From GCA-002282575 sp964416645 (lineage in GTDB: Bacteria > Pseudomonadota > Gammaproteobacteria > Thiomicrospirales > Thiomicrospiraceae), in the NCBI GenBank assembly GCA_964416645.1, contig CAYQEZ010000025.1, positions 1-25,655 on the forward strand: 25,655 bases of DNA, written 5' to 3'. A program made the position numbers and the translations under genes. Under the pieces are notes generated by a model, which searched no databases, was not told the origin of the DNA, and was given only the letters and a program-made list of their open reading frames with translations. Shown here piece after piece: positions 14,609 to 22,112 of the stretch (positions within the stretch are counted from its first letter, which is position 1; the number at the start of each line of letters is the position of its first letter).

Positions 14609-15970
14609 ATGGAATGGTTAGCTCTCGTTTTCTTTGCCTTTACCTTTGCGCTCTTGTTAATGGGATTTCCCGTTGCCTTCACTTTGGCTGGGGCTTCGTT
14701 AATTTTTTCTGTGTTTGCTTTGCTCATCGGCGTGTTTGATGTCGATTTTTTAGCCGCACTACCCAGTCGTATTTGGTCGCTCATTACCAATGGACAACTG
14801 TTAGCGATTCCGCTGTTTGTGCTGATGGGCGTGCTATTAGAGAAATCGCGCTTGGCCGAAGATTTATTGGTCACCACCTCTAAACTTCTAGCGGGTGTGC
14901 GCGGCGGTCTGGCGTTAGCCGTGGTAGGTGTCGGTGTGTTGTTGGCGGCCAGTACGGGTATTGTTGGTGCGACAGTGGTGGCGATGGGCTTGATTGCCTT
15001 ACCTGCGATGCTCAAAGAAGGCTACGATCCGAAACTCTCTTGTGGACTGATTTGTGCTTCAGGTACGCTGGGGCAGATTATCCCGCCGTCGATTATTCTG
15101 ATTTTGCTAGCCGATATTTTGTCGTCGGCTTATCAGCAAGCCCAGTTGAAAATGGGTAACTTCAGCCCAGAAACCTTATCGGTGGGCGACTTATTCGCTG
15201 GCGCACTCATTCCCGGAGTGCTCTTGGCATTAATGTATGCCTTGTTTATGGTCTGGCATGCCCGTAAGCAACCGCCGATTGCCGCCGAAGACTTGCCCGC
15301 TAAACCCAGCTTTGCAGAAATCATGACCTCGTTAGTGCCACCGTTACTATTGGTGGTATTGGTATTGGGATCCATTATTGCTGGCTATGCCACGGCAACC
15401 GAATCGGCAGCAGTCGGTGCCATAGGTGCTTTGTTGCTCGGTTTGTTGCGTGGTCGTTTGAATTTCGCCTCATTGCAGGCATCTGGCTTAGAGTCAGTGA
15501 AAGTGAACAGCATGATTTTTGCCATTCTGATTGGTGCTATTTTCTTCTCCTTGGTCTTCCGTGGCTTGGGTGGCGATGATGCGGTGCGTGAACTGCTGGA
15601 ATCCATACCTGGTGGTGTGGTGACGGTGGTGATTGTGGTGATGCTGTTCTTGTTCATCCTTGGCTTTTTCCTCGACTTTATCGAAATCACCTTTGTCGTC
15701 GTACCGATTGTTGCTCCCATTCTGCTGATGATGGGCGTTGATCCTGTTTGGCTAGGCATTATGATTGCCATTAACTTACAAACCTCTTTCTTAACGCCCC
15801 CCTTTGGTTTTGCGTTATTCTATTTACGTGGTGTGTTACCGCCCAGCATTCCTTCGTCCGATTTATACAAGGGCGTGATTCCTTTTATTGGACTGCAGCT
15901 GTTGATGCTGTTATTGTTAAGCTTATTCCCTGCACTGGCAACATGGTTGCCAAAGGTGATTTATGGTTAA
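14609..15970 (+). CDS. TRAP transporter large permease (DctM)
   Basis: A 453-residue transport channel with about 11-12 membrane helices. Family marks: LALLLMGFPVAFTLAGASL-type start, SRIWSLITNGQLLAIPLFVLMG, LAASTGIVGATVVAMGLIALP, CASGTLGQIIPPSIILILLAD, GYATATESAAVGAIGALLLG and the terminal LTPPFGFALFYLRG. The central segment around LSSAYQQAQLKMGNFSPETLSVGDLFAGALIPG is typical of the mannitol/chloroaromatic (FcbT3-like) branch. That branch name says little about the real substrate. A GTG at 14606 precedes the ATG, but AAGGAG at 14595-14600, overlapping the dctQ stop, is best spaced for the ATG at 14609. vapB follows after 21 bases with no terminator. Confidence 0.93.
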   Translation: MEWLALVFFAFTFALLLMGFPVAFTLAGASLIFSVFALLIGVFDVDFLAALPSRIWSLITNGQLLAIPLFVLMGVLLEKSRLAEDLLVTTSKLLAGVRGGLALAVVGVGVLLAASTGIVGATVVAMGLIALPAMLKEGYDPKLSCGLICASGTLGQIIPPSIILILLADILSSAYQQAQLKMGNFSPETLSVGDLFAGALIPGVLLALMYALFMVWHARKQPPIAAEDLPAKPSFAEIMTSLVPPLLLVVLVLGSIIAGYATATESAAVGAIGALLLGLLRGRLNFASLQASGLESVKVNSMIFAILIGAIFFSLVFRGLGGDDAVRELLESIPGGVVTVVIVVMLFLFILGFFLDFIEITFVVVPIVAPILLMMGVDPVWLGIMIAINLQTSFLTPPFGFALFYLRGVLPPSIPSSDLYKGVIPFIGLQLLMLLLLSLFPALATWLPKVIYG

Positions 15971-15991
15971 GTGCTGCCACTGGAGTGAAGT

Positions 15992-16183
15992 ATGCAAATG
16001 CTAAATATTGAACAATTGCCAGAAAGTGCAAGAAACGAGTTAATTGATTTTTATGAGTTTTTATTAAGTAAATACGTTTGCGTAAAATCGAAACCCAAAA
16101 CCGTCGAAACTCAGGGGTTTAAGATACCGCGTGAAGTTAAACCTTTCGAACCGCTAACACGTGAAGCCTGTTATGAGCGATAA
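15992..16183 (+). CDS. Antitoxin-like protein, DUF2281 type
   Basis: A 63-residue protein starting LNIEQLPESARNELIDFYEFLLSKY, the short helical motif of DUF2281 proteins that partner PIN-domain toxins. The rest is a polar, proline-containing tail (KPFEPLTREACYER), likely disordered until it wraps the toxin. GGAG lies upstream of the ATG. Its last 11 bases overlap the next gene's start, the usual coupling of antitoxin to toxin. Base composition looks more A/T-rich than dctM or trmH, consistent with recent arrival. Antitoxin role is inferred from family and position. Confidence 0.78.
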   Translation: MQMLNIEQLPESARNELIDFYEFLLSKYVCVKSKPKTVETQGFKIPREVKPFEPLTREACYER

Positions 16184-16580
16184 GTGTTTTATTGATTCAA
16201 ATATTTGGCTGTACGCTTTCATGAATGATCAGGAAAGCAAATCTGTCCTTGCTCGTCAGCTCATTCAGCGAGATTCAATACACATTAGTGTTCAAATATT
16301 AAACGAAGTTTGTCGTAATTTACTAGGTAAAGCCGATTATACTGAGGATGAGCTACAAGCAACTATTCAACAATTCAAGTTGAATACACATATTCATTTA
16401 CTGACAGCAGAAGATAGCTTAACAGCATCAAATTTGAGAAAGGCTCTCTCGCTTTCCTATTGGGATAGTTTAGTTGTTGCTGCCGCTAAAGCAACGGGTT
16501 GTCGTTTGCTTTATTCAGAAGACATGCAGCATCAACAACGTATCGATTCGCTCACTATACTAAATCCATTTAAGTTATGA
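16173..16580 (+). CDS. PIN-domain ribonuclease toxin (VapC-like)
   Basis: A 135-residue PIN-domain protein. The acidic metal-binding residues are all in place: FIDSNIWLYAF (first Asp), ISVQILNEVCRNL (Glu), LSYWDSLVVAAA (Asp) and CRLLYSEDM (last Asp). PIN toxins are Mg2+/Mn2+ RNases; characterised VapC proteins cut tRNA or rRNA and halt translation. The ATG at 16173 is preferred over a GTG at 16161 because MSDKCFIDSN is the normal PIN N-terminus. It overlaps the antitoxin by 11 bases and the downstream methyltransferase by four (ATGA). The catalytic set looks intact, so the pair is probably functional. Confidence 0.88.
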   Translation: MSDKCFIDSNIWLYAFMNDQESKSVLARQLIQRDSIHISVQILNEVCRNLLGKADYTEDELQATIQQFKLNTHIHLLTAEDSLTASNLRKALSLSYWDSLVVAAAKATGCRLLYSEDMQHQQRIDSLTILNPFKL

Positions 16581-17356
16581 CTAAAAACCGCCCCCCTGCC
16601 CAAAAAGTACGCGAACAACGCGCCCAAGAAGCCGCCATTTATGGAGAAAATGCTTGTCGTGCCGCTTTACTTAGTCGTTTTGACGATGTGGTGAAAGCCT
16701 TTTTTACCGATGAAACTGCCCCTCGTTTTGCCGACGCCATGCGTGCTTTGGCTGCCTCCCGCAAAGCCTATAAAGTGGTGGATGAAGCAGAATTAGAGCG
16801 CATTACCGGCAGTAATCATCATGGTGGTGTGTCCTTGGTGGTTAAAAAACCGCCAGTGATTAGTGCGCTCGATTACCTGCATGCCATGAGTGAAGCCAGC
16901 CATGACTGTGTGCTGGCACTCGATGGCATTAGCAATCCACACAATTTGGGTGCGATTATGCGCTCGGCAGCGCATTTTGGTGTGCAAGGACTGATTTTGC
17001 CCGATCCCGACTTGCTGTTTTCGGGTGCCGCAGCCCGTGTTGCTGAAGGGGGTGCCGAGGTGCTTTACCCCATTCAAGGTCAGGACTTTATTGCGGTGTT
17101 ATCGCTATTTCGCAAAGCAGGCTATACCTTATTAACCACTTCTAGCCATCGTGGTAAAGATTTATACCTTACTAAATTGCCTGCTAAAACGGTGATTGTG
17201 TTTGGTGAAGAGCAAAGTGGTGTGTCGAAAAAAGTAGCGACCATGGGTGATTTGCCGATCAAGATTCCCGGTACGGGTGCGGTAGAATCCTTGAATGTTA
17301 GTGTCGCTACCGCGCTGATTTTAGGTGAGTGGTGGCGTCAGGAAGGCGCACATTAG
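16577..17356 (+). CDS. TrmH/SpoU-family RNA 2'-O-methyltransferase (YfiF/RlmB-like)
   Basis: A 259-residue SPOUT-class enzyme that uses AdoMet to methylate a ribose 2'-OH in tRNA or rRNA. The N-terminal substrate-binding region (IYGENACRAALLSRFDDVVKAF, then GSNHHGGVSLVV) is followed by the knotted domain with LDGISNPHNLGAIMRSAAHFG (motif 1, catalytic Arg), VIVFGEEQSGVS (motif 2) and IPGTGAVESLNVSVATAL (motif 3). AEGGAEVLYPI and TTSSHRGKDLYLTKLPAKTVIV look closer to YfiF than to RlmB (target G2251 of 23S rRNA), so I give no symbol. The toxin stop overlaps its start, so at least part of its translation is coupled to the toxin gene. nfeD follows after 22 bases. Confidence 0.9.
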   Translation: MTKNRPPAQKVREQRAQEAAIYGENACRAALLSRFDDVVKAFFTDETAPRFADAMRALAASRKAYKVVDEAELERITGSNHHGGVSLVVKKPPVISALDYLHAMSEASHDCVLALDGISNPHNLGAIMRSAAHFGVQGLILPDPDLLFSGAAARVAEGGAEVLYPIQGQDFIAVLSLFRKAGYTLLTTSSHRGKDLYLTKLPAKTVIVFGEEQSGVSKKVATMGDLPIKIPGTGAVESLNVSVATALILGEWWRQEGAH

Positions 17357-17378
17357 GCTTTTTGTGGGAGTGACCAAT

Positions 17379-17804
17379 ATGGCAGCGATTATCTGGTTTG
17401 CATTAACAGGGTTGTTGGTGATTGCGGAGTTATTGCTCGGTAGCCTCTATTTACTGGCGTTGGGCTTGGGAGCTTTGGCGGCGGGACTGGTTGCTTATTG
17501 GGAGTATGACTTGTCTTGGCAATTACTCACCGCATTTGGCTTGTCATCGGTAGCGGCATGGATTGTTTGGCTTAATCGACGCAGTAACCAAGCTGCGCCT
17601 GAAGCTATGGATGATCCCGATATCGGTCAGTCGGTAGTGCTTTTATCGCTTAGTCCGCTGTTGGTGCATTATCGTGGTGCCGAGTGGCAAGCCGAGTGGC
17701 ATCTTAATCAACCCCCAGAAGCGCAAGTAGGCGCAGAATATTGCATTATTGCCAAACACGCCAATCGCTTGGTGATCGGCACCCATTTCACTCAGTTATC
17801 TTAA
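17379..17804 (+). CDS. NfeD-like membrane protein
   Basis: A 141-residue protein with three hydrophobic segments in residues about 4-66, then a short C-terminal OB-like domain (DIGQSVVLLSLSPLLVHY to KHANRLVIGTHF). This is the short NfeD type, without the N-terminal protease domain, that is routinely encoded next to a stomatin/SPFH protein, as here. E. coli QmcA is paired with YbbK/YbbL-like neighbours in the same way. The pair is thought to act in membrane-domain organisation. The frame is open upstream, but the ATG at 17379 has GGGAG eight bases before it and follows the trmH stop cleanly. Confidence 0.85.
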   Translation: MAAIIWFALTGLLVIAELLLGSLYLLALGLGALAAGLVAYWEYDLSWQLLTAFGLSSVAAWIVWLNRRSNQAAPEAMDDPDIGQSVVLLSLSPLLVHYRGAEWQAEWHLNQPPEAQVGAEYCIIAKHANRLVIGTHFTQLS

Positions 17805-17817
17805 GAGGAACAGCATC

Positions 17818-18705
17818 ATGGAACCGACTATTTTTGCTTTATTTATGCTCATCGCTGTCGCTGTGGTGGTGATTGCCAAAGGAATTGTCATTGTGCCCCA
17901 GCAAATGGCGTTTGTCGTTGAGCGTTTAGGGCGTTATAACGGCACACTTGATGCGGGTTTGCATATCATCATTCCGATGATTGATCGCATTGCTTACCGT
18001 CATTCGCTAAAAGAAGTACCGATGGATGTGGCGCCTCAAGTCTGTATTACGCGTGATAACACGCAAGTGCAAATTGATGGTATTTTGTACTACCAAGTGA
18101 CCGACGCCAAGCTTGCCTCTTATGGTAACGAAAATTACAGTATGGCGATTGAAAGTCTGGCTAAAACCTGTTTACGTTCGGAAGTGGGTAAACGTGAGCT
18201 AGATAAATTGCTCGAAGAGCGTGCCACCATTAATGTCGCTGTGGTTAGTGCTTTAGACGAAGCTTCAATTACCTGGGGTGTGAAAACCCTGCGTTATGAG
18301 ATTAAAGACATTAACCCACCTCACGATGTGCTAGCGTCTATGCAGTTGCAAATCACCGCTGAACGTGAAAAGCGCGCTGCGATTGCCCGTGCTGAAGGCG
18401 AGAAACAAGCAGCGATTGCCCAGTCGGAAGGGGAAAAACAAGCCGCCATTAATGCCGCCACAGGGGAAGCCGAAGCTTTACGTTTGGTCGCTGAAGCCAA
18501 TGCCGACGCCATCGCTAAAGTCGCTGCCGCCACCGAGTTAGCAGGCGGTATGCAAGCAGTGAATTTAAAAGTAGCAGAACAGTATGTGCAAGCCTTCGCT
18601 CAACTAGCTAAAACGGGTAATACCATTATCGTCCCCGCCAATGTCTCCGATGTCTCAGGTATGTTAGCCAGCGCCATGAGTGTGCTGAATGGGGTTAAAC
18701 GGTAA
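17818..18705 (+). CDS. qmcA: SPFH/stomatin-family membrane protein
   Basis: A 295-residue protein with one N-terminal membrane anchor (about 3-24) and an SPFH domain from about 25 (VPQQMAFVVERLGRYNGTLDAGLHIIIPMID) through ITWGVKTLRYEIKDINPP. A coiled-coil flotillin-like region follows with back-to-back repeats of AEGEKQAAIAQSEGEKQAAI, then the oligomerisation tail. It matches QmcA/YbbK of E. coli, which forms large caged rings in the inner membrane and is linked to FtsH quality control. AAGAGGAA provides the ribosome site, 13 bases after nfeD. Family certain; the qmcA symbol is by similarity and synteny. Confidence 0.92.
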   Translation: MEPTIFALFMLIAVAVVVIAKGIVIVPQQMAFVVERLGRYNGTLDAGLHIIIPMIDRIAYRHSLKEVPMDVAPQVCITRDNTQVQIDGILYYQVTDAKLASYGNENYSMAIESLAKTCLRSEVGKRELDKLLEERATINVAVVSALDEASITWGVKTLRYEIKDINPPHDVLASMQLQITAEREKRAAIARAEGEKQAAIAQSEGEKQAAINAATGEAEALRLVAEANADAIAKVAAATELAGGMQAVNLKVAEQYVQAFAQLAKTGNTIIVPANVSDVSGMLASAMSVLNGVKR

Positions 18706-18749
18706 AGTATTTTATTGTTAATATATTCATCTTAGGAAAGGTGATTAGC

Positions 18750-19004
18750 ATGCCAGAATTAAGTCGTTTTTACGGTATTATTATTCGGATGTATTTGATT
18801 GATCGTGAGCATCCCCCAGAGCATATCCATATCAAATACGGTGACTATGAAGCCGTTATGGAGTTAAGGAACTTAAATATTATCGATGGTGTCTTGCCAA
18901 AAAAGTGTCGCCAACTAGTACGTGAGTGGGCAGAGTTACATCAAGAAGAATTGATTGAAATGTGGCAGACCCAAAACTTTCATAAAGTTGAACCTTTGGA
19001 GTAA
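18750..19004 (+). CDS. DUF4160 protein
   Basis: An 84-residue protein of the DUF4160 family, recognised by ISRFYGI-like start (MPELSRFYGIIIRMY), the histidine-rich REHPPEHIHIKYGDYEAVMEL motif, and the RQLVREWAELHQEELIEMW helix. The upstream GTG at 18741 overlaps the AGGAAAGG ribosome site, so the ATG at 18750 is the start. It is followed after five bases by a DUF2442 gene, its usual partner. Such pairs are often listed as candidate toxin-antitoxin modules, but I know of no firm biochemical role. The 44-base gap to qmcA is very A/T-rich and could hold a separate promoter. Confidence 0.85.
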   Translation: MPELSRFYGIIIRMYLIDREHPPEHIHIKYGDYEAVMELRNLNIIDGVLPKKCRQLVREWAELHQEELIEMWQTQNFHKVEPLE

Positions 19005-19009
19005 CAAGT

Positions 19010-19237
19010 ATGAAGTTGCAAGCCGTTAATCATAAAGCAGGTTATATTTTTGACTTGTGTTTCAGTGACGCTAGCCACGCTGAGGTCGATTTAGCGCCTT
19101 TGTTGCAGCAGTATCTTGAGCCTGATGATTTAGCAACAGCGTCTATTGATCCTGAATGGGGCTGTCTCACCTTTAAAGACGGCATGATTGATATTGAACC
19201 TAAAACCCTTTACAAGTTTGCGACGACCTCGCCTTAA
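19010..19237 (+). CDS. DUF2442 protein
   Basis: A 75-residue DUF2442 protein with the family pattern: VNHKAGYIFDLCFSDASHAEVDLAPLL, a variable centre, then LTFKDGMIDIEPKTLY (the 'W..G.DI.P..LY' motif). The fold is small alpha/beta, and related proteins are partners of DUF4160. GGAG at 18998-19001, inside the end of the DUF4160 gene, is its ribosome site, so the two are coupled. Its TAA overlaps the stop of the convergent flavoprotein gene within TTAA, leaving no room for a terminator between them. Confidence 0.83.
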   Translation: MKLQAVNHKAGYIFDLCFSDASHAEVDLAPLLQQYLEPDDLATASIDPEWGCLTFKDGMIDIEPKTLYKFATTSP

Positions 19238-20442
19238 ACCGCCATGCCACAAGCAACGCCACTCGCCCAAGCCCATTGAAAGTTAAAGCCACCTAAATCA
19301 CCCGTTACGTCTAACACTTCACCAATAAAGTACAGCCCTGGTTGTGTTAAGGCTTCCATGCTTTTCGAGGAAATGGTTTGTGTATCGACACCACCAACCG
19401 TCACTTCAGCTTTGTGGTAACCGTCGGTGCCGCTGGGGGTAAGCGTCCAATGTTGTAAGTTGTGCGCCCAGTGGCGTAGACTGTCGTCGGACAGTTCAGC
19501 AGGTTTTCCAGCCAAGGGGTGCAGTTCCCAGTAGAAGTCGGCTAAGCGTTTAGGTAACTGGCTTCGTAACCAAGGGCGCAGTTCTTTGTTGTGGGCTTTT
19601 AAGTTCAGCACTTCGGTAACTGCATCAACCTCAGGCAATAAATTAAGTTGAATTGAACACCATGGTCGCCAAACATTAGAAATTTGCAGCGTGGCAGGGC
19701 CACTAATCCCCGTATGGGTAAAGAGCAGATTACGTGTCCAGCTTCTACCCTCGCAACTCACGGTGGCGGGTAGAGCAATACCCGCTAGCTCCGACCAGTG
19801 TGGCAGATCAACGGTTAATCCTACTAAGCCAGGTCTGGGAGCAATGATGGGCAAATTGAATTGTTTGGCAATGCGATAGCCAAAGTCGCTCGCTTTCAGC
19901 TTGGGAAAAGATAAAGCACCCGTGGCAATCACCAATTTATCGGAGCTGAACACGCCTTGCGAGGTGTGAAGCACATAGACGCTATGGGTACCTTCTACAT
20001 TTGGGGGAGGACAAGGGTGATGGGTTACTTGATTCACCGTGCAAGTTAACCGAATCTCAACGCCCGCCCACTCACATTCGGTGCGCAGCATAGCGATGAT
20101 TTCACCCGAGCCATTCAGGGTAAAGAGCTGACCATGCTCGCGTTCTTCATAGTCGATACCATGACGTTCGACCAATTCAATAAATGCGCTTGAAGGATAG
20201 CGGGCTAAGGCCGATTTAACAAAGTGCGGGTTTTGGCAGTGATAGTTGCTGGGTGTGACTTGCCGATTGGTGAAGTTACACTTACCACCGCCAGAAATAC
20301 GAATTTTAGCTCCTGCTTTCGGTGCATGGTCGAGTAGCAATACCCGCTTACCGCGATAGCCCGCTGTGGCTGCGCACATCATGCCCGATGCGCCTGCACC
20401 AATAATAATGACATCCCATAAGTTGCTAACGGTGGTCGCCAT
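19234..20442 (-). CDS. HI0933-family FAD-dependent oxidoreductase (YhiN/BaiN-like)
   Basis: A 402-residue flavoprotein. The N-terminal dinucleotide-binding motif IIIGAGASGMMCAATAG (12-28) is followed by the family signature GAKIRISGGGKCNFTNR, an inserted beta-rich domain, the second flavin segment LVIATGALSFPKLKASDFGY, and the C-terminal GEVLDVTGDLGGFNFQWAWASG. E. coli YhiN has no settled function; the gut relative BaiN reduces bile-acid intermediates, a role unlikely to carry over. It starts four bases after gpmI on the same strand and probably shares its transcript. No clear ribosome site is seen, consistent with coupling to gpmI. Confidence 0.93.
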   Translation of the reverse strand: MATTVSNLWDVIIIGAGASGMMCAATAGYRGKRVLLLDHAPKAGAKIRISGGGKCNFTNRQVTPSNYHCQNPHFVKSALARYPSSAFIELVERHGIDYEEREHGQLFTLNGSGEIIAMLRTECEWAGVEIRLTCTVNQVTHHPCPPPNVEGTHSVYVLHTSQGVFSSDKLVIATGALSFPKLKASDFGYRIAKQFNLPIIAPRPGLVGLTVDLPHWSELAGIALPATVSCEGRSWTRNLLFTHTGISGPATLQISNVWRPWCSIQLNLLPEVDAVTEVLNLKAHNKELRPWLRSQLPKRLADFYWELHPLAGKPAELSDDSLRHWAHNLQHWTLTPSGTDGYHKAEVTVGGVDTQTISSKSMEALTQPGLYFIGEVLDVTGDLGGFNFQWAWASGVACGMAV

Positions 20443-20446
20443 TGGT

Positions 20447-22000
20447 TTAGGAAACGAGACTGGTTCCCGTCATTTCTTTGGGTTGTTCAATACCCATCAT
20501 GTGCAACATGGTTGGCATGACATCGGGCAATGAACCCCCTTTAGCGCGTATTTGGAAGGGGCGATCGCTCATCACCACCAGTGGGACTAGATTGGTGGTG
20601 TGTGCCGTGTGGGGTTGACCCGTAACGGGATCACGCAATTGTTCGATGTTGCCGTGGTCGGCGGTAACAATCATTTCACCACCGACTTGTTTCATTGCCG
20701 CCATCACCTTGCCTAACGCTGTATCGACTGCTTCCACCGCCTGAATACAAGCGGGCAAAATACCCGAATGACCGACCATATCGGGATTGGCGAAGTTACA
20801 AATAAAGGTATCGTATTTGCCCGATAAAATGGCTTCCACCAATTTATCCGACACTTCAGCCACGCTCATTTCGGGTTGCAAGTCATAGGTAGCCACTTTG
20901 GGTGATGGCACCAAAATACGATCTTCACCGGGGTAAGGCACTTCAATACCGCCATTCATAAAGAAAGTCACATGGGCGTATTTTTCGGTTTCTGCAATAC
21001 GTAACTGGGTTAAACCTAGGTTAGAGACATATTCACCGAAGGTATTAGCCAAGCTCGTTGAGCCAAAGGCGACTTCCGCACCATACAAAGGCGCAAAGTC
21101 TTTATGGTATTCGGTCATGGTAACAAAGTGCGATAATTGCACTTTACACTGACGTTCAAAGCCATCAAAGTTCTGTTGAATAAAGGCGCGACTGATCTGA
21201 CGCACACGATCCGAGCGGTAGTTCACAAAAATCAGCGCATCGCCATCTTCCATGCGCACACCTTCACCAATCGTGGTAGGAGTAATGAATTCATCGGTTT
21301 CACCACGCGCATAAGCATCTTCAACCGCTGCAAGGGCGCTGTCGGCTTGATGTTCTGCCATGCCACCACAAATCAAATGATAGGCTTTGCTCACGCGCTC
21401 CCAACGGTTATCGCGGTCTAGCGCGAAATAACGACCAATGATGCTGACGATACATGCATTGGGGTGATCTTGTAAAAAGTGATTCAGCTGCTCAATGTAC
21501 TCTAGCGCACTTTTTGGTGCCACATCACGCCCATCGCTAAACACATGAATGTTAATGCGCTGAATGCCACGATCACTGGCCATTTTAATCGCTGCTTTTA
21601 GATGGTAAATGTGTGCGTGGACACCACCATCAGACAGCAACGCCAACAAATGCAATGCGTTACCATTGTTAGCAAGGGTATCTAAGGTGCGCACAAAGGT
21701 TGGATTAGTGAAGAAATCACCATCACTAATCGCTTTAGAAATGCGCGTTAACTCCTGATAAACGACTCGACCTGCACCGAGGTTTAAGTGACCCACTTCC
21801 GAGTTACCCATTTGTCCATCGGGTAGTCCTACCACCATGCCAGAGGTGTTAATGAGGGTGTGCGGATAAGACTGCCACAGCGCATCGAAATTGGGCGTAT
21901 TAGCCAAAGCAATGGCATTATAGTCGCTGGATTCGCGGTAGCCCCAACCATCAAGAATAATCAGACCAGTTGGTTTGTGTTGGGGGCGTAAGTCGCTCAT
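20447..22000 (-). CDS. gpmI: 2,3-bisphosphoglycerate-independent phosphoglycerate mutase
   Basis: Interconverts 3- and 2-phosphoglycerate in glycolysis using two Mn2+ ions and a phosphoserine intermediate. Alkaline-phosphatase superfamily, 517 residues (usual 510-515). LIILDGWGYRES gives the first metal aspartate, GQMGNSEVGHLNLGAGR the catalytic serine, GGVHAHIYHL and SDGRDVAPKSA the substrate residues, and MIVTADHGNIEQL with HTAHTTNLVPLVV the second metal set. The frame is open to 22114, but the ATG at 22000 fits the family and has AGGA about ten bases upstream. It is divergent from the rhodanese gene, as in E. coli, with overlapping promoters. Confidence 0.97.
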   Translation of the reverse strand: MSDLRPQHKPTGLIILDGWGYRESSDYNAIALANTPNFDALWQSYPHTLINTSGMVVGLPDGQMGNSEVGHLNLGAGRVVYQELTRISKAISDGDFFTNPTFVRTLDTLANNGNALHLLALLSDGGVHAHIYHLKAAIKMASDRGIQRINIHVFSDGRDVAPKSALEYIEQLNHFLQDHPNACIVSIIGRYFALDRDNRWERVSKAYHLICGGMAEHQADSALAAVEDAYARGETDEFITPTTIGEGVRMEDGDALIFVNYRSDRVRQISRAFIQQNFDGFERQCKVQLSHFVTMTEYHKDFAPLYGAEVAFGSTSLANTFGEYVSNLGLTQLRIAETEKYAHVTFFMNGGIEVPYPGEDRILVPSPKVATYDLQPEMSVAEVSDKLVEAILSGKYDTFICNFANPDMVGHSGILPACIQAVEAVDTALGKVMAAMKQVGGEMIVTADHGNIEQLRDPVTGQPHTAHTTNLVPLVVMSDRPFQIRAKGGSLPDVMPTMLHMMGIEQPKEMTGTSLVS

Positions 22001-22036
22001 CGGTGCAAGTCCTATCATAGAATTAACATTAATCTT

Positions 22037-22068
22037 TTCATTATAGCGAAAAAATCGGTTAGAATCAT
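22037..22068. promoter_or_regulatory. Overlapping divergent promoters of gpmI and the rhodanese operon
   Basis: Plus strand: TTCATT (22037-22042), 17 bases, TAGAAT (22060-22065). Minus strand: ATGATT (22063-22068), 17 bases, TATAAT (complement of 22040-22045). Each -35 overlaps the other's -10, so polymerase could occupy only one at a time. The -10 boxes are good, the -35 boxes weak. Confidence 0.5.
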
Positions 22069-22112
22069 GACCATTATTTGACACACAGACATGATTAAAA
22101 GGGTATGAGCGC

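Noticed and set aside
14593..15015. Minus-strand open frame of 140 residues opposite dctM
   Set aside because: Low-complexity Thr/Ser/Asn/Pro composition typical of the antisense of a hydrophobic membrane gene; no ribosome site.
15385..15771. Minus-strand open frame of 128 residues opposite dctM
   Set aside because: Same antisense pattern; dctM is clearly the real gene.
18409..18475. Tandem DNA repeat in qmcA
   Set aside because: The repeated AEGEKQAAI units are the normal coiled-coil repeats of SPFH proteins, not a separate repeat array.
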